Source: Vibrio gallaecicus
Lineage (GTDB): Bacteria > Pseudomonadota > Gammaproteobacteria > Enterobacterales > Vibrionaceae
Direction: 5' to 3'
Length of the DNA: 64,000 nt
Assembly (NCBI RefSeq): GCF_024347495.1
Contig: NZ_AP025491.1
Span: 1,674,001-1,738,000 of the forward strand
Shown: in pieces, positions 28,155 through 36,132 of the stretch
Layout: every line of letters begins with the position of its first letter
Position numbering within the stretch: the first letter of the stretch is position 1
Notes under the pieces: model-generated
The model's input: the letters and a program-made list of their open reading frames with translations, nothing else
Databases searched by the model: none
Told to the model about the DNA's origin: nothing
Position numbers and translations under genes: made by a program

Positions 28155-28200
28155 GCTTATGGCTTATGGCTTATGGCTTATGGCTTATGGCTTATGGCTT
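28155..28200 (+). repeat. GCTTATG heptanucleotide microsatellite, 6.6 copies
   Basis: Six perfect GCTTATG copies (28155-28196) are followed by GCTT. The tract lies in the glpF-glpK spacer, 49 bp upstream of the glpK start. A perfect 7-mer repeat of this length is prone to slippage. Confidence 0.95.
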
Positions 28201-28232
28201 CTAGGCGATAGCTAACAGCTCATAGCAAAAGT

Positions 28233-29093
28233 TTAAGCTCGAGCTTGTTCAGCTTCTTTTTCTTCTTCTGTGTCACATTGGTTTGGGATTGTGCAGCCTT
28301 GTCCTTCTACAGGTAGGTAAGCTGCAATCGCTTTCGGATACAACCAACCACCGAAACACGCACCAGCAATTGGAGCAAGAATAGGTACGATGAAGTATGG
28401 AATATCGCGAGCACCGGTGAGTGCGAATTCCCAGCCAGCAAAGTAAGCGAAGAGTTTTGGTCCAAAATCACGTGCTGGGTTCATAGCGAAACCAGTCAGT
28501 GGACCGAGTGAGCCACCGATCACTGCAATCAAAATACCAATCAGTAATGGGTTCATTGCGCCGCGTGATGCGCCGTTGTTCTCATCACCTAAAGCCAAAA
28601 TAGCGAACATCAGTACTGCTGTAATCACGAATTCCACAGCAAAAGCGCCGAAGAAAGAAAGTGAAGCATGTGGGTATGTCGAGAAAATACCAGCAGTTGA
28701 TAGTGCATCTTGACTGCTACGAACGAAGTTGTTTGCGATTTCGTAGTCAGTAAATAAGTTGCTGTAGAGGCTGTAAACTAAAGCCGCAGAGCAAAATGCG
28801 CCAAGTAATTGAGAGATAATGTAAGGTACAACTTTCGCCTTATCAAAGCCGTGGAACATGGCCAAGGCAATGGTTACCGCAGGGTTAATATGTGCACCGG
28901 AAACGCCGGCAGTACAGTAGATAGCAATAGAGACACCAAAGCCCCATACAATGCTGATTTCCCACTGCCCAAATGTTGCGCCTGTTAAAACCAGTGCAGC
29001 TACACAGCCTACGCCAAAGAATATTAGTAGCCCAGTACCAATAAATTCCGCGAGGCACTCTCCGAATAAGGAAGGGTGTTTGTTTGTTGTCAT
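28233..29093 (-). CDS. glpF: Glycerol uptake facilitator (aquaglyceroporin)
   Basis: The 286-residue inner-membrane channel has the two NPA boxes of the MIP family (HINPAVTIAL and AMNPARDFGP). The Asp after the second box is the glycerol-facilitator hallmark. The Arg in NPARDFGPK forms the selectivity filter. Six membrane helices are visible, and the C-terminal tail is Glu-rich (TEEEKEAEQARA). It is the first gene of glpFK and is transcribed leftward. Half of a GlpR site lies about 70 bp upstream. Confidence 0.94.
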   Translation of the reverse strand: MTTNKHPSLFGECLAEFIGTGLLIFFGVGCVAALVLTGATFGQWEISIVWGFGVSIAIYCTAGVSGAHINPAVTIALAMFHGFDKAKVVPYIISQLLGAFCSAALVYSLYSNLFTDYEIANNFVRSSQDALSTAGIFSTYPHASLSFFGAFAVEFVITAVLMFAILALGDENNGASRGAMNPLLIGILIAVIGGSLGPLTGFAMNPARDFGPKLFAYFAGWEFALTGARDIPYFIVPILAPIAGACFGGWLYPKAIAAYLPVEGQGCTIPNQCDTEEEKEAEQARA

Positions 29094-29479
29094 GTTCGAG
29101 TCCTTGTTAGTTGTGCTTATTTAGCAGGGTGTATTTTGCATAAATTTGCCAATTCGAAAACAAACGAACATTAAAAGTGAGTGTTTGAGCATGAATTTGT
29201 TAATGAAAGGAGCGTTAATTGTTAAATGGAGCAACTTTGCTCATTAGTCGGGGCTCATTTGAAAGTGTTTTATTCCAAATAAATCTGTTATGGGGGCTAA
29301 AACTACGCTTATGAGCGGTAATATACAACTGGTTGGAGGAGTTTTGTGATACTGCTGCATGAGTGGTGAATAATTACACTTGGGGAGCGTTTTAAAGGGA
29401 GAAATGGCTGGTAATGAACACTTACCAACCATTATATTCATTTGAAATGTTACGAGCTTGTCACGTGGAGCTTAAATGA
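29094..29479. promoter_or_regulatory. glpF promoter region with GlpR half-site, and a hairpin after the PACE gene
   Basis: AACGAACATT at 29163-29172 matches the GlpR half-site consensus exactly. A weaker half with TTCG at 29153-29156 lies to its left. At 29403-29414 and 29422-29433 a 12-base hairpin with one mismatch forms; on the minus strand it follows the PACE gene and may terminate it. I see no ORF here. Confidence 0.45.
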
Positions 29480-29911
29480 TTAAACCAGAGCTGCTACTTT
29501 CCCTTTTGCGACCAATTGGTTTCTGACCGAATCGTATGCCCAATTGAATCCAATAGCGTACAGTACAAAGAAAATCACTAATCCAATATCCATAATAAAT
29601 ACGGTTAAGAAATCAAGTTGCAGTACCCACATCAGCACTGGCAAGGTCACCACAAGTAAGCCTAATTCGAATCCAAGCCCGTGTAGTACCCTAACTGATT
29701 TTGTTCTTTTGGTGCGGTCTGCGCCGAACAGTTTGTCGTAACCCAAGTTATAAAGGTAATTCCATCCCATTGCGATTAACGACATCGCAAGTGCCAAGCC
29801 CGCCATTTCTCCAGCACCATTACCTGTAATATAGGTTGCTAGCCCTGCCATTATGACTAAAGCAATAAGTTCAAATAGCACCATGTGTAAAATTCGTTCT
29901 TTATGTGACAT
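29480..29911 (-). CDS. PACE-family efflux transporter (AceI-like)
   Basis: This is a 143-residue inner-membrane protein with four helices in two tandem bacterial-transmembrane-pair repeats. The first repeat opens with KERILHMVLFELIAL, the second with RVLHGLGFELGLLVV. Both keep the His and Glu of the PACE pattern, and Glu14 is the equivalent of the proton-coupling Glu of AceI. Family members export biocides such as chlorhexidine and short diamines. The divergent LysR gene mirrors the AceI/AceR arrangement of Acinetobacter. Confidence 0.85.
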   Translation of the reverse strand: MSHKERILHMVLFELIALVIMAGLATYITGNGAGEMAGLALAMSLIAMGWNYLYNLGYDKLFGADRTKRTKSVRVLHGLGFELGLLVVTLPVLMWVLQLDFLTVFIMDIGLVIFFVLYAIGFNWAYDSVRNQLVAKGKVAALV

Positions 29912-29968
29912 GCGTTTCTCTATTTTTTCGTTTATCTGGATTTTCTGGATATAATAATATCTTTATTT

Positions 29969-29996
29969 GTGATTATAAGAAGATTATAACCATCAC
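29969..29996. promoter_or_regulatory. Candidate LysR operator between the PACE and LysR genes
   Basis: GTGAT (29969-29973) and ATCAC (29992-29996) enclose two TTATAA words, giving an interrupted dyad of LysR-box size in the 126-bp divergent gap. Confidence 0.4.
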
Positions 29997-30037
29997 TATT
30001 GCTGATGGTTTGGCGAGTTAAAAAGAAGGTAAGTGAG

Positions 30038-30919
30038 ATGTATAACATTGAACAACTCAGGATGTTTGTTGCGGCTGTGGAGCTTGGATCTTTTTCTGCC
30101 AGCGCACGTAAGCTAGGAAAAGTGCAGTCAGCCGTTAGCCAAGGGATCAGTAATCTTGAGATTGATTTCGATGTTCAATTATTTGACCGTTCAACACGAA
30201 AGCCGACCTTAACTCAAGAAGGCGAACAGCTTTTCAAACAAGTTAAAGCCATTGTCTTGCAGGTAGAAGATCTCAATGTGACGGTCAATGCGATAGGTAA
30301 TAATGAAGAAGGGTTAGTGAGAGTCGCTTTTGATGACGCATTATTCTTACCTTCTTTAGCGAAGATCCTTGATGTATTTAGTCAGACATTTCCCGCCACA
30401 GAAGTTGATCTGATCTCTACATCAAGTACTGATGTGATTGGGTTAATTGAAGAGTCTCGTGCGGACATTGGGCTTATGTTTACTGATTTGAATTTCAATA
30501 TGGATACCAATCCATGCTTTATCGGTAACTTACCTTTTTATGCAGTTTGTCATCCATCTCATCCTTTAGCCCAACTAGAAGAAGCTAAAGTGAGTGATTT
30601 CATTTTGCATCGTCAGCTTGTGCTACGAGGTCATAATAGCGGGCTTATTGATCAATTCCCGACTATTGCTGGCAAGTTCTGGTGGTCTACGAGTTTTAGA
30701 GCAATCAAAGACGTTGTTTTGAATAGTAAAGCGGGTTGGGCGTATTTGCCGCACCATATGGTAGAAGCAGAAGTTAAGAACAAAACGTTAGTCGAGATTA
30801 ATAGCTCGTTTGATCATAAAGCTTGGAGCCCGCCTGTTGATCTCGTCACTTCCAAATTACAGGTGAAAGGGCCTGCGCAGCTTTGGTTGGAAGACAAATT
30901 GAAGACTTTACTGGATTAA
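30038..30919 (+). CDS. LysR-type regulator divergent from the PACE pump
   Basis: The 293-residue protein has a LysR winged helix at residues 1-60 (LRMFVAAVELGSFSASARKL, then SNLEIDFDVQLFDRSTRKPT) and an effector domain. ATG 30038 has GAAGG eight bases upstream; a TTG at 29999 would add 13 residues. By analogy with AceR it should activate the pump gene on binding the pump's substrate. A 21-bp tandem repeat begins inside its last codons. Confidence 0.88.
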   Translation: MYNIEQLRMFVAAVELGSFSASARKLGKVQSAVSQGISNLEIDFDVQLFDRSTRKPTLTQEGEQLFKQVKAIVLQVEDLNVTVNAIGNNEEGLVRVAFDDALFLPSLAKILDVFSQTFPATEVDLISTSSTDVIGLIEESRADIGLMFTDLNFNMDTNPCFIGNLPFYAVCHPSHPLAQLEEAKVSDFILHRQLVLRGHNSGLIDQFPTIAGKFWWSTSFRAIKDVVLNSKAGWAYLPHHMVEAEVKNKTLVEINSSFDHKAWSPPVDLVTSKLQVKGPAQLWLEDKLKTLLD

Positions 30920-30983
30920 TAAAAAACCTTGCCAGATTAATAGAAGACTTTTTTGAATTAATAGAAGCCAGAACACAGCTTAA
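30900..30983 (+). repeat. 21-bp tandem repeat, 4 units, overlapping the LysR stop codon
   Basis: Units at 30900, 30921, 30942 and 30963 share AGAAGAC at the start and GATTAAT or similar at the end. The first unit includes the last six LysR codons and its stop. Because 21 is a multiple of three, the frame leading into the RIO kinase stays open through all four. Confidence 0.7.
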
Positions 30984-31020
30984 GATTACATCTATCAGAG
31001 AACTAGGGTATAAGGATGCT

Positions 31021-31914
31021 ATGAAAATACCTAAGAGAATACAGCCTCTAGTTGACGATGGTTTAGTCGATGAGGTGAAAAGCCAGTTAATGAGTGGCAA
31101 AGAGGCTTCAGTGTACGTTGTGCGCTGTGGTGATACGATTCGTTGTGCCAAAGTGTACAAGGAGGCAAGCCAGCGCAGCTTTAAGCAAGCTGTGGCTTAC
31201 CGTGAGGGTCGTAAAGTTCGTAATAGCCGCCGAGCAAGGGCAATGGAAAAAGGCTCTGGCTTTGGTCGAGAACAGCAGGAAAAAGTGTGGCAAAGCGCAG
31301 AAGTGGATGCGTTATATAAACTGGCAGCGGCTGGCGTAAGAGTACCAGAACCTTTTGGCTGTTTTGACGGTGTTCTGCTTATGGAGCTTGTGACTGATGA
31401 CGAAGGGTATGTCGCTCCTAGGTTGAATGACGTGGAGATCCCTGCTGAGCAAGCGGTGCGAGACCATAAAACAATGATGGGCTATGTCGCGAAGATGCTT
31501 TGCGCGGGCATCATTCATGGCGATTTATCTGAATTTAATGTGTTAGTAGATGAGCATGGACCGGTCATTATTGATTTACCCCAAGCGGTTGATGCGTCTG
31601 CCAACAATAACGCCGAATGGATGTTAGCGAGAGATGTTGACAATATCCGTCAATATTACGGTCAATTTGCACCAGAACTATTAACAACTGAATACGCCAA
31701 AGAAATGTGGGCTCTGTATGAAAAAGGTGAATTGACGCCAGAGACAGAACTGACTGGTGAATTCCAAGAGCTCGATAGTGAAGCCGATATTGACGCAATC
31801 ATGAAAGAAATTGACGATGCTCGTGCTGAAGAACGCTTTAGACGAGAGCGAATTAAAGAGGCGAAAGAAGGGGTAGATGAAAGCAAGTTTAACTGGGCAG
31901 ATAATAACGAATAA
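31021..31914 (+). CDS. RIO1-type protein kinase-like protein
   Basis: The 297-residue cytosolic protein has a RIO kinase core: LMSGKEASVYVVRCGD (nucleotide loop), CAKVYKE (catalytic Lys), GIIHGDLSEFNVLVD (catalytic loop with Asp and Asn) and PVIIDLPQAVD (metal-binding Asp). All catalytic residues are present, so it should bind ATP. The C-terminal 60 residues are acidic and probably coiled. ATG 31021 follows AAGGA closely. RIO kinases assist ribosome maturation in archaea and eukaryotes; the role of bacterial members is unclear. It may be co-transcribed with the LysR gene. Confidence 0.87.
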   Translation: MKIPKRIQPLVDDGLVDEVKSQLMSGKEASVYVVRCGDTIRCAKVYKEASQRSFKQAVAYREGRKVRNSRRARAMEKGSGFGREQQEKVWQSAEVDALYKLAAAGVRVPEPFGCFDGVLLMELVTDDEGYVAPRLNDVEIPAEQAVRDHKTMMGYVAKMLCAGIIHGDLSEFNVLVDEHGPVIIDLPQAVDASANNNAEWMLARDVDNIRQYYGQFAPELLTTEYAKEMWALYEKGELTPETELTGEFQELDSEADIDAIMKEIDDARAEERFRRERIKEAKEGVDESKFNWADNNE

Positions 31915-31997
31915 CGTTACTTCTGTTTTCTTTGAATGCTTGCTGATGAATTTAAGTTCGAATCTTTCTCTATCTGATTAAATAAGCGTAGTGAACA

Positions 31998-32045
31998 ATA
32001 AAAAATAGCCGTGTCAGTTTTATACTGGCACGGCTATTTTTTGTA
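31998..32045. terminator. Bidirectional terminator between the RIO kinase and acr3 genes
   Basis: A 14-bp perfect stem (32000-32013 with 32029-32042) extends inward by CAGT/ACTG, with A and T runs at the ends. Confidence 0.92.
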
Positions 32046-32083
32046 GGGCTTAGCTTAACGCCCTTCATGCCGCTGAGTACGAG

Positions 32084-33136
32084 TTATGATTCAGTTGTTA
32101 CCGTCTGTGGGTAGTATTTGTCTTTCATTTTTAGAGCCACATTAACTAAGTAAATCAATACGGGTACTTCAATCAGAGGACCTATCACTCCAGCAAACGC
32201 TTGATCTGAATTAATGCCGAAAACCGAAATGGCGACTGCAATCGCGAGTTCGAAGTTATTGCCTGTTGCCGTGAAAGCAATCGAAGCATTCTTGTCGTAA
32301 GCGATGCCCATTCTTTTACCAATGAAGAAGCTGATAAAGAACATCACCGTGAAGTAAATGGTCAGTGGCACAGCAATGAGTAAAACATCCATTGGCAGTT
32401 CAACAATCATTTCACCTTTTAAGCTAAACATCAGTACGATAGTGGCAAGCAGCGCAATCAACGTTATTGGTGAAATACGTGGAATGAATACCTCGTTGTA
32501 CCATTGCTCACCTTTCATCGACACTAAGATCTTACGGCTTAAGAAACCCGCTAGGAATGGAATACCAAGATAGATAAGCACACTGTGGGCAATATCGGTC
32601 ATTGAAATATCAACCATCATGCCTTCATAGCCAAATACTGGTGGAAGAACGCTAATGAACAACCATGCCATGAAGCTGTAGCTGACAACTTGGAATGCGC
32701 TATTCAATGCAACTAAGGCTGCACCGTATTCTTTGTTACCGCCGCCAATATCATTCCAAACCAATACCATCGCCACGCATCGAGCCAAACCAATCAGTAT
32801 TACACCGACCATGTAGCCTGGGTGGTCACCTAGGAAAGTAATCGCGAGCACAAACATTAAAATCGGGCCAACAATCCAGTTCATGATAAGTGACAATTTG
32901 ATGGCTTGTTTATCTTTAACAACGGTACCTAACAGGCTGTAATTCACTTTAGCCAAAGGTGGGTACATCATTAAAATTAAGCCAATCGCGAGGGGTATGT
33001 TGGTTGTGCCAACAGACATGGATTCATTCCATTGCTCAATTTGTGGAAATAGAATGCCAAGCAATACTCCAATCCCCATCGCGGCAAAAATCCACAATGT
33101 TAAATATCTATCTAAAAAACCGAGTTTTGGTTGCAT
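32084..33136 (-). CDS. acr3: ACR3-family arsenite efflux transporter
   Basis: This ten-helix inner-membrane protein of 350 residues exports arsenite using the proton-motive force. [17 protein letters not shown] contains the essential cysteine of the ACR3 family, and [16 protein letters not shown] the conserved Glu segment. An in-frame ATG at 33160 would add eight residues, but GAGG lies nine bases before the one I use. It is downstream of arsR on the same strand. Each gene has its own terminator, and AATCGT/ACGATT half-sites precede it. Confidence 0.92.
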   Translation of the reverse strand: MQPKLGFLDRYLTLWIFAAMGIGVLLGILFPQIEQWNESMSVGTTNIPLAIGLILMMYPPLAKVNYSLLGTVVKDKQAIKLSLIMNWIVGPILMFVLAITFLGDHPGYMVGVILIGLARCVAMVLVWNDIGGGNKEYGAALVALNSAFQVVSYSFMAWLFISVLPPVFGYEGMMVDISMTDIAHSVLIYLGIPFLAGFLSRKILVSMKGEQWYNEVFIPRISPITLIALLATIVLMFSLKGEMIVELPMDVLLIAVPLTIYFTVMFFISFFIGKRMGIAYDKNASIAFTATGNNFELAIAVAISVFGINSDQAFAGVIGPLIEVPVLIYLVNVALKMKDKYYPQTVTTES

Positions 33137-33209
33137 AACAATTACCTCTAATTTGGTCATGTTGGGGACAAAAGTTTATCAATCGTAAGCTTTCGAATTG
33201 TAATTTTTA

Positions 33210-33234
33210 AATCGTAAATCGTCGAAATACGATT
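33210..33234 (-). promoter_or_regulatory. Candidate ArsR operator before acr3
   Basis: AATCGT (33210-33215) and ACGATT (33229-33234) form a dyad with a 13-base spacer. The same AATCG/CGATT words occur in the perfect inverted repeat before arsR. Confidence 0.45.
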
Positions 33235-33245
33235 AATGTGTTTGT

Positions 33246-33285
33246 TAAAAAAGCACGCATATTATTGATGTACAGAGCGTGCTTT
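33246..33285 (-). terminator. Terminator of arsR
   Basis: AAAGCACGC (33250-33258) pairs with 33277-33285. On the minus strand a T-rich run follows. Confidence 0.75.
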
Positions 33286-33295
33286 GTGAGTTCTA

Positions 33296-33631
33296 TTAAT
33301 TTAAAACGTTATCTATGATGCCTTCAAAACGTTTAATGGTTTCTCTATTTATGCGGTAACACATCTTAGGTGGAATCGATTCCGCCGTGATAAAACCCGA
33401 TGTTTTCAAAATGCGTAAATGTTCAGAAACGGTAGATTGTGCGAGTCCAAGCTCAGTCACAAGATCACTATTCAAGCAGCCTCCAGATTTCTCTAATGCG
33501 GATAATATACTGAGAATTCTGATGCGTGCCGGGTGTGAGAGGGCTTTTGCTAATGCGGCTAAATCACTTTCCTGCTGTTCATTTTTTTCAGGAATAAGGC
33601 AATTCAGTGATGGTTGGCATGTTGAAGTCAT
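33296..33631 (-). CDS. arsR: ArsR/SmtB-family arsenic-responsive repressor
   Basis: The 111-residue repressor has the winged helix LAKALSHPARIRILSILSAL, then LVTELGLAQSTVSEHLRILK. Cysteines occur in the N-terminal tail (TCQPSLNC), at SGGCLNS and at KMCYRIN. The classic CVC pair in the DNA-binding helix is absent, so the metalloid ligands must be placed differently, as in several ACR3-linked ArsR proteins. A perfect 14-bp inverted repeat just upstream of its start is the likely operator. Confidence 0.88.
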   Translation of the reverse strand: MTSTCQPSLNCLIPEKNEQQESDLAALAKALSHPARIRILSILSALEKSGGCLNSDLVTELGLAQSTVSEHLRILKTSGFITAESIPPKMCYRINRETIKRFEGIIDNVLN

Positions 33632-33636
33632 TGCTC

Positions 33637-33672
33637 ACTACCATTAATCGTTAAAAGGCGATTAATGGTAGT
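33637..33672 (-). promoter_or_regulatory. Perfect inverted repeat upstream of arsR (operator or leader hairpin)
   Basis: ACTACCATTAATCG (33637-33650) is repeated as its exact complement at 33659-33672 with an 8-base spacer, beginning six bases upstream of the arsR start codon. It could be the ArsR site, and it would also fold in the mRNA near the start. Confidence 0.6.
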
Positions 33673-33769
33673 CCTGATCAGTTTTTGGGTCAACTGATTA
33701 TTTTAGTTGCAGTGATTTTATTGGATTCCTTCCCCTCAAGCACAGAACTGAAGTGAGTTATTATTTTGA

Positions 33770-34309
33770 TTATTGGCTGGTTGAGCTTTTACGAGTCATT
33801 CCGTGCCAATAAATTGGCCAGTTTTGTGCTGTGGATGTGTTGTTCACGACTAAACCTATCAACACGAGTCCTATGCTTCCCACAAGTACAGGCGTGAACA
33901 GAAAAGACCAATCAACAGCACTGGTTCCTGCAAGAATCACCACAATTGGGTTTGCCCCTGCTGGTGGGTGAACGACTCTTAAAAATTGCATCAACATGAT
34001 TGCCGTACCTACTGAAAATGAGAGCACAATGTAAGAATCACCTAAGCCGTAAAGTGCCAAAAGCCCAACAGCAGCAGAGATAAAATGCCCGCCAATAACA
34101 TTCCTTGGTTGTGCCAAAGGAGAAGAAGGTACGGCAAAAATGAGCACGCAGGTTGCGCCAAACGGTGCGATTAACCAAGGAGAACCTGAATACTCAGCTA
34201 AAAGTGAAAGAACCAGAATGCCTAAAGTCCCGCCAACAAACCCTTTCAAAATCTGGCTGAATGTTGGTTGCGGGGGTAAAGCGCCCCCACCTTTTAATTT
34301 ATCCATCAT
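33770..34309 (-). CDS. HPP-family membrane protein
   Basis: The 179-residue inner-membrane protein has four or five helices and the motif VVHPPAGANPIVVILAG that names the HPP family. APFGATCVLIFAVPSSPLAQPR in the first half is also typical. Some homologues have been linked to nitrite transport; the substrate here is unknown. ATG 34306, one codon in, has the better ribosome-binding spacing. It is divergent from a TetR gene with two strong palindromes between them. Confidence 0.85.
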   Translation of the reverse strand: MMDKLKGGGALPPQPTFSQILKGFVGGTLGILVLSLLAEYSGSPWLIAPFGATCVLIFAVPSSPLAQPRNVIGGHFISAAVGLLALYGLGDSYIVLSFSVGTAIMLMQFLRVVHPPAGANPIVVILAGTSAVDWSFLFTPVLVGSIGLVLIGLVVNNTSTAQNWPIYWHGMTRKSSTSQ

Positions 34310-34352
34310 ATGCCCCTTATTGGTTTACAAAATTAATGATCCTAAAAATCAA

Positions 34353-34401
34353 AGTGTACAGATCTGTACCGATCGACATTTATAATACAGATCTGTACAC
34401 T
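34353..34401. promoter_or_regulatory. Twin TetR operators between HPP and tetR
   Basis: GTACAGATCTGTAC (34356-34369) is a perfect 14-bp palindrome, and TACAGATCTGTA (34386-34397) is a second. Together with flanking bases, 34353-34368 and 34386-34401 also form one large dyad. A TATAAT-like -10 (34381-34386) lies between them, so binding would shut off the promoter. Confidence 0.75.
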
Positions 34402-34432
34402 CTCTGCAACCCCATTTATTCGTGGAAAGTGA

Positions 34433-34987
34433 ATGAGTAAGAAAGAACATATCCTTGATGTTGCAGAAAGCTTGTTTAATCAGTTTGGATATACTGCTGT
34501 AGGAGTCGATATGATTCGTGATTCTGCAGAGGTCTCTAAGACGTCGATGTATCGCCACTTTGGTTCGAAAACTAAGCTGATTGAAGCGGTGTTAGCCAGA
34601 AGACACCAGCGATTTGAATTAAGCTTAGCGAGCTGGGTGGATGGTCATTCATCAGCAATGGATCGTTTGGACGCCTTGTTAGATTGGCATTTTGATTGGT
34701 TTGAGCAGCCAGATTTCAAAGGTTGTATGTTCATGCATGCTTTAGCTGAGTTCAAAGAGACAGAAGAAACGGTGGCGATGTTGTCTTATCAGCACAAAGC
34801 GTGGCTTAAAGAGTCGATTATTGGCTGTCTAGAATTGAGTGATAATTTGAACGCAGTACAAATAGAGATGAAGACTGAAATTCTTATGACCTTTATTGAA
34901 GGGATGATTGTAAGAAGTGAGTTTGGAGTTAGCATGGCAGACCAAAACCAGTATCGCCAGTCTGTGCAAGCGCTGGTACAAGCTTGA
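34433..34987 (+). CDS. TetR-family regulator divergent from the HPP gene
   Basis: The 184-residue protein has the DNA-binding domain at residues 4-48 (ILDVAESLFNQFGYTAVGVD, then SKTSMYRHFGSKTKLIEAVL) and a helical ligand domain with GCMFMHALAEF. It probably represses itself and the HPP gene through the twin palindromes in the 123-bp gap. Confidence 0.88.
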   Translation: MSKKEHILDVAESLFNQFGYTAVGVDMIRDSAEVSKTSMYRHFGSKTKLIEAVLARRHQRFELSLASWVDGHSSAMDRLDALLDWHFDWFEQPDFKGCMFMHALAEFKETEETVAMLSYQHKAWLKESIIGCLELSDNLNAVQIEMKTEILMTFIEGMIVRSEFGVSMADQNQYRQSVQALVQA

Positions 34988-35147
34988 TTATCTAGCAAGC
35001 TAGTGCTGCTAATCCGCTTGTATCAAAAAATGTTAAGTGATAAATCTTACGCCAAGTAATATATGAATATTTCCATCATCGAAATGGTGGTATTCCATTT
35101 TTAAGTGCACTTTTGATGCACCCAATTTTTTAAGGTAAGCCCTACAG

Positions 35148-35948
35148 ATGCTACAACCATCAATTAAATTCATTGCCACTGATATGGATGGCACGCTGCT
35201 GAATGAATATAGCCAGTTAGACCCTGCATTCTTCGATGTGTACCAGCAGTTAGAAGAAAAAGGGATTATGTTTGCTGCCGCTTCGGGCCGTCAGTACTAC
35301 AGCTTAATTGAAACGTTCGCACCGTTAAAAGATCGAATGATGTTTATTGCTGAAAACGGCACATTAGTGATGCATCAAGGAAAAGAGCTTTACAGCTGCA
35401 CAATTGATAAAGCATCAATCGTAACCATAATTGAAGAAGCAAGGCAGATTGAAGGCGCGCACATTGTATTGTGTGGTAAGCGATCAGCTTACGTAGAAAC
35501 AAAGAATCAAGACGCACTAAAAGAATTCTCTAAGTATTATCACCGTTGTGAGCAAGTTGCTGATTTACTAGCGGTTGAAGATGATTTTATTAAGGTGGCA
35601 ATCTGCCATTTTGATGGTTCACAAGAACATGTAAACCCGTCAATTGAAGCCAAGTTTGGGGCTGATTATCAGGTGGTGGTAAGTGCGAAGATTTGGTTAG
35701 ATGTCATGAATGCCGAAGCATCGAAGGGCGCGGCTTTAAAGCACTTACAGCAAACCTTAGATTTTACTCATGAACAAACCATGAGCTTTGGTGACTACCT
35801 GAACGATTTAGAAATGCTGAAAGAGAGCTACCACTCTTACGCAATGGAAAACGCCCATGAAACCGTAAAAAAGACGGCGCGTTTTATGGCTCCAAGCAAT
35901 AAAGATTCAGGTGTTCTGACTGTGCTTCGTGAGTTACTAGCGTCATAG
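35148..35948 (+). CDS. HAD-superfamily Cof-type sugar-phosphate phosphatase
   Basis: The 266-residue cytosolic phosphatase has the HAD motifs: I, TDMDGTLLN (nucleophile Asp and acid Asp); II, AASGR; III, the Lys of ASKGAALK; IV, FGDYLNDLEM. The C2-type cap lies between motifs II and III, as in YidA/YbiV. Such enzymes dephosphorylate sugar phosphates or flavin mononucleotide with low specificity. It is monocistronic, with a strong terminator. Confidence 0.9.
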   Translation: MLQPSIKFIATDMDGTLLNEYSQLDPAFFDVYQQLEEKGIMFAAASGRQYYSLIETFAPLKDRMMFIAENGTLVMHQGKELYSCTIDKASIVTIIEEARQIEGAHIVLCGKRSAYVETKNQDALKEFSKYYHRCEQVADLLAVEDDFIKVAICHFDGSQEHVNPSIEAKFGADYQVVVSAKIWLDVMNAEASKGAALKHLQQTLDFTHEQTMSFGDYLNDLEMLKESYHSYAMENAHETVKKTARFMAPSNKDSGVLTVLRELLAS

Positions 35949-35974
35949 TCAACTTTCACATAAAAATCTAAAAT

Positions 35975-36022
35975 AAAAAAGCCAGTGGCCCACAGTACAT
36001 ACTGATAGTCACTGGCTTTTTT
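35975..36022 (+). terminator. Rho-independent terminator of the HAD gene
   Basis: A perfect 13-bp stem (35975-35987 with 36010-36022, AAAAAAGCCAGTG) gives U-runs on both strands. Confidence 0.9.
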
Positions 36023-36054
36023 GTTATTCGTTAGTGAGCTTTTCTAGCTTAACT

Positions 36055-36124
36055 TCTATCACTTAGCTTTTATCATTTAGCTTCGATAACTCAGCTATGA
36101 CCACTCAGTTTCGATTATTCAGCT
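36055..36124 (+). repeat. 14-bp tandem repeat, 5 units
   Basis: Five contiguous 14-bp units start at 36055, 36069, 36083, 36097 and 36111; examples are TTTATCATTTAGCT and TCGATAACTCAGCT. The array ends eight bases from the stop codon of the minus-strand gene next to it. Confidence 0.75.
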
Positions 36125-36132
36125 TCTAAGGT

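Noticed and set aside
28155..28200. CRISPR array
   Set aside because: The copies are contiguous 7-mers without spacers, and no cas gene is present; it is a microsatellite.
30883..31020. N-terminal extension of the RIO kinase from TTG 30883
   Set aside because: It starts inside the LysR gene and consists mainly of the 21-bp repeat. ATG 31021 matches the kinase start. The heptad reading is kept only as a finding.
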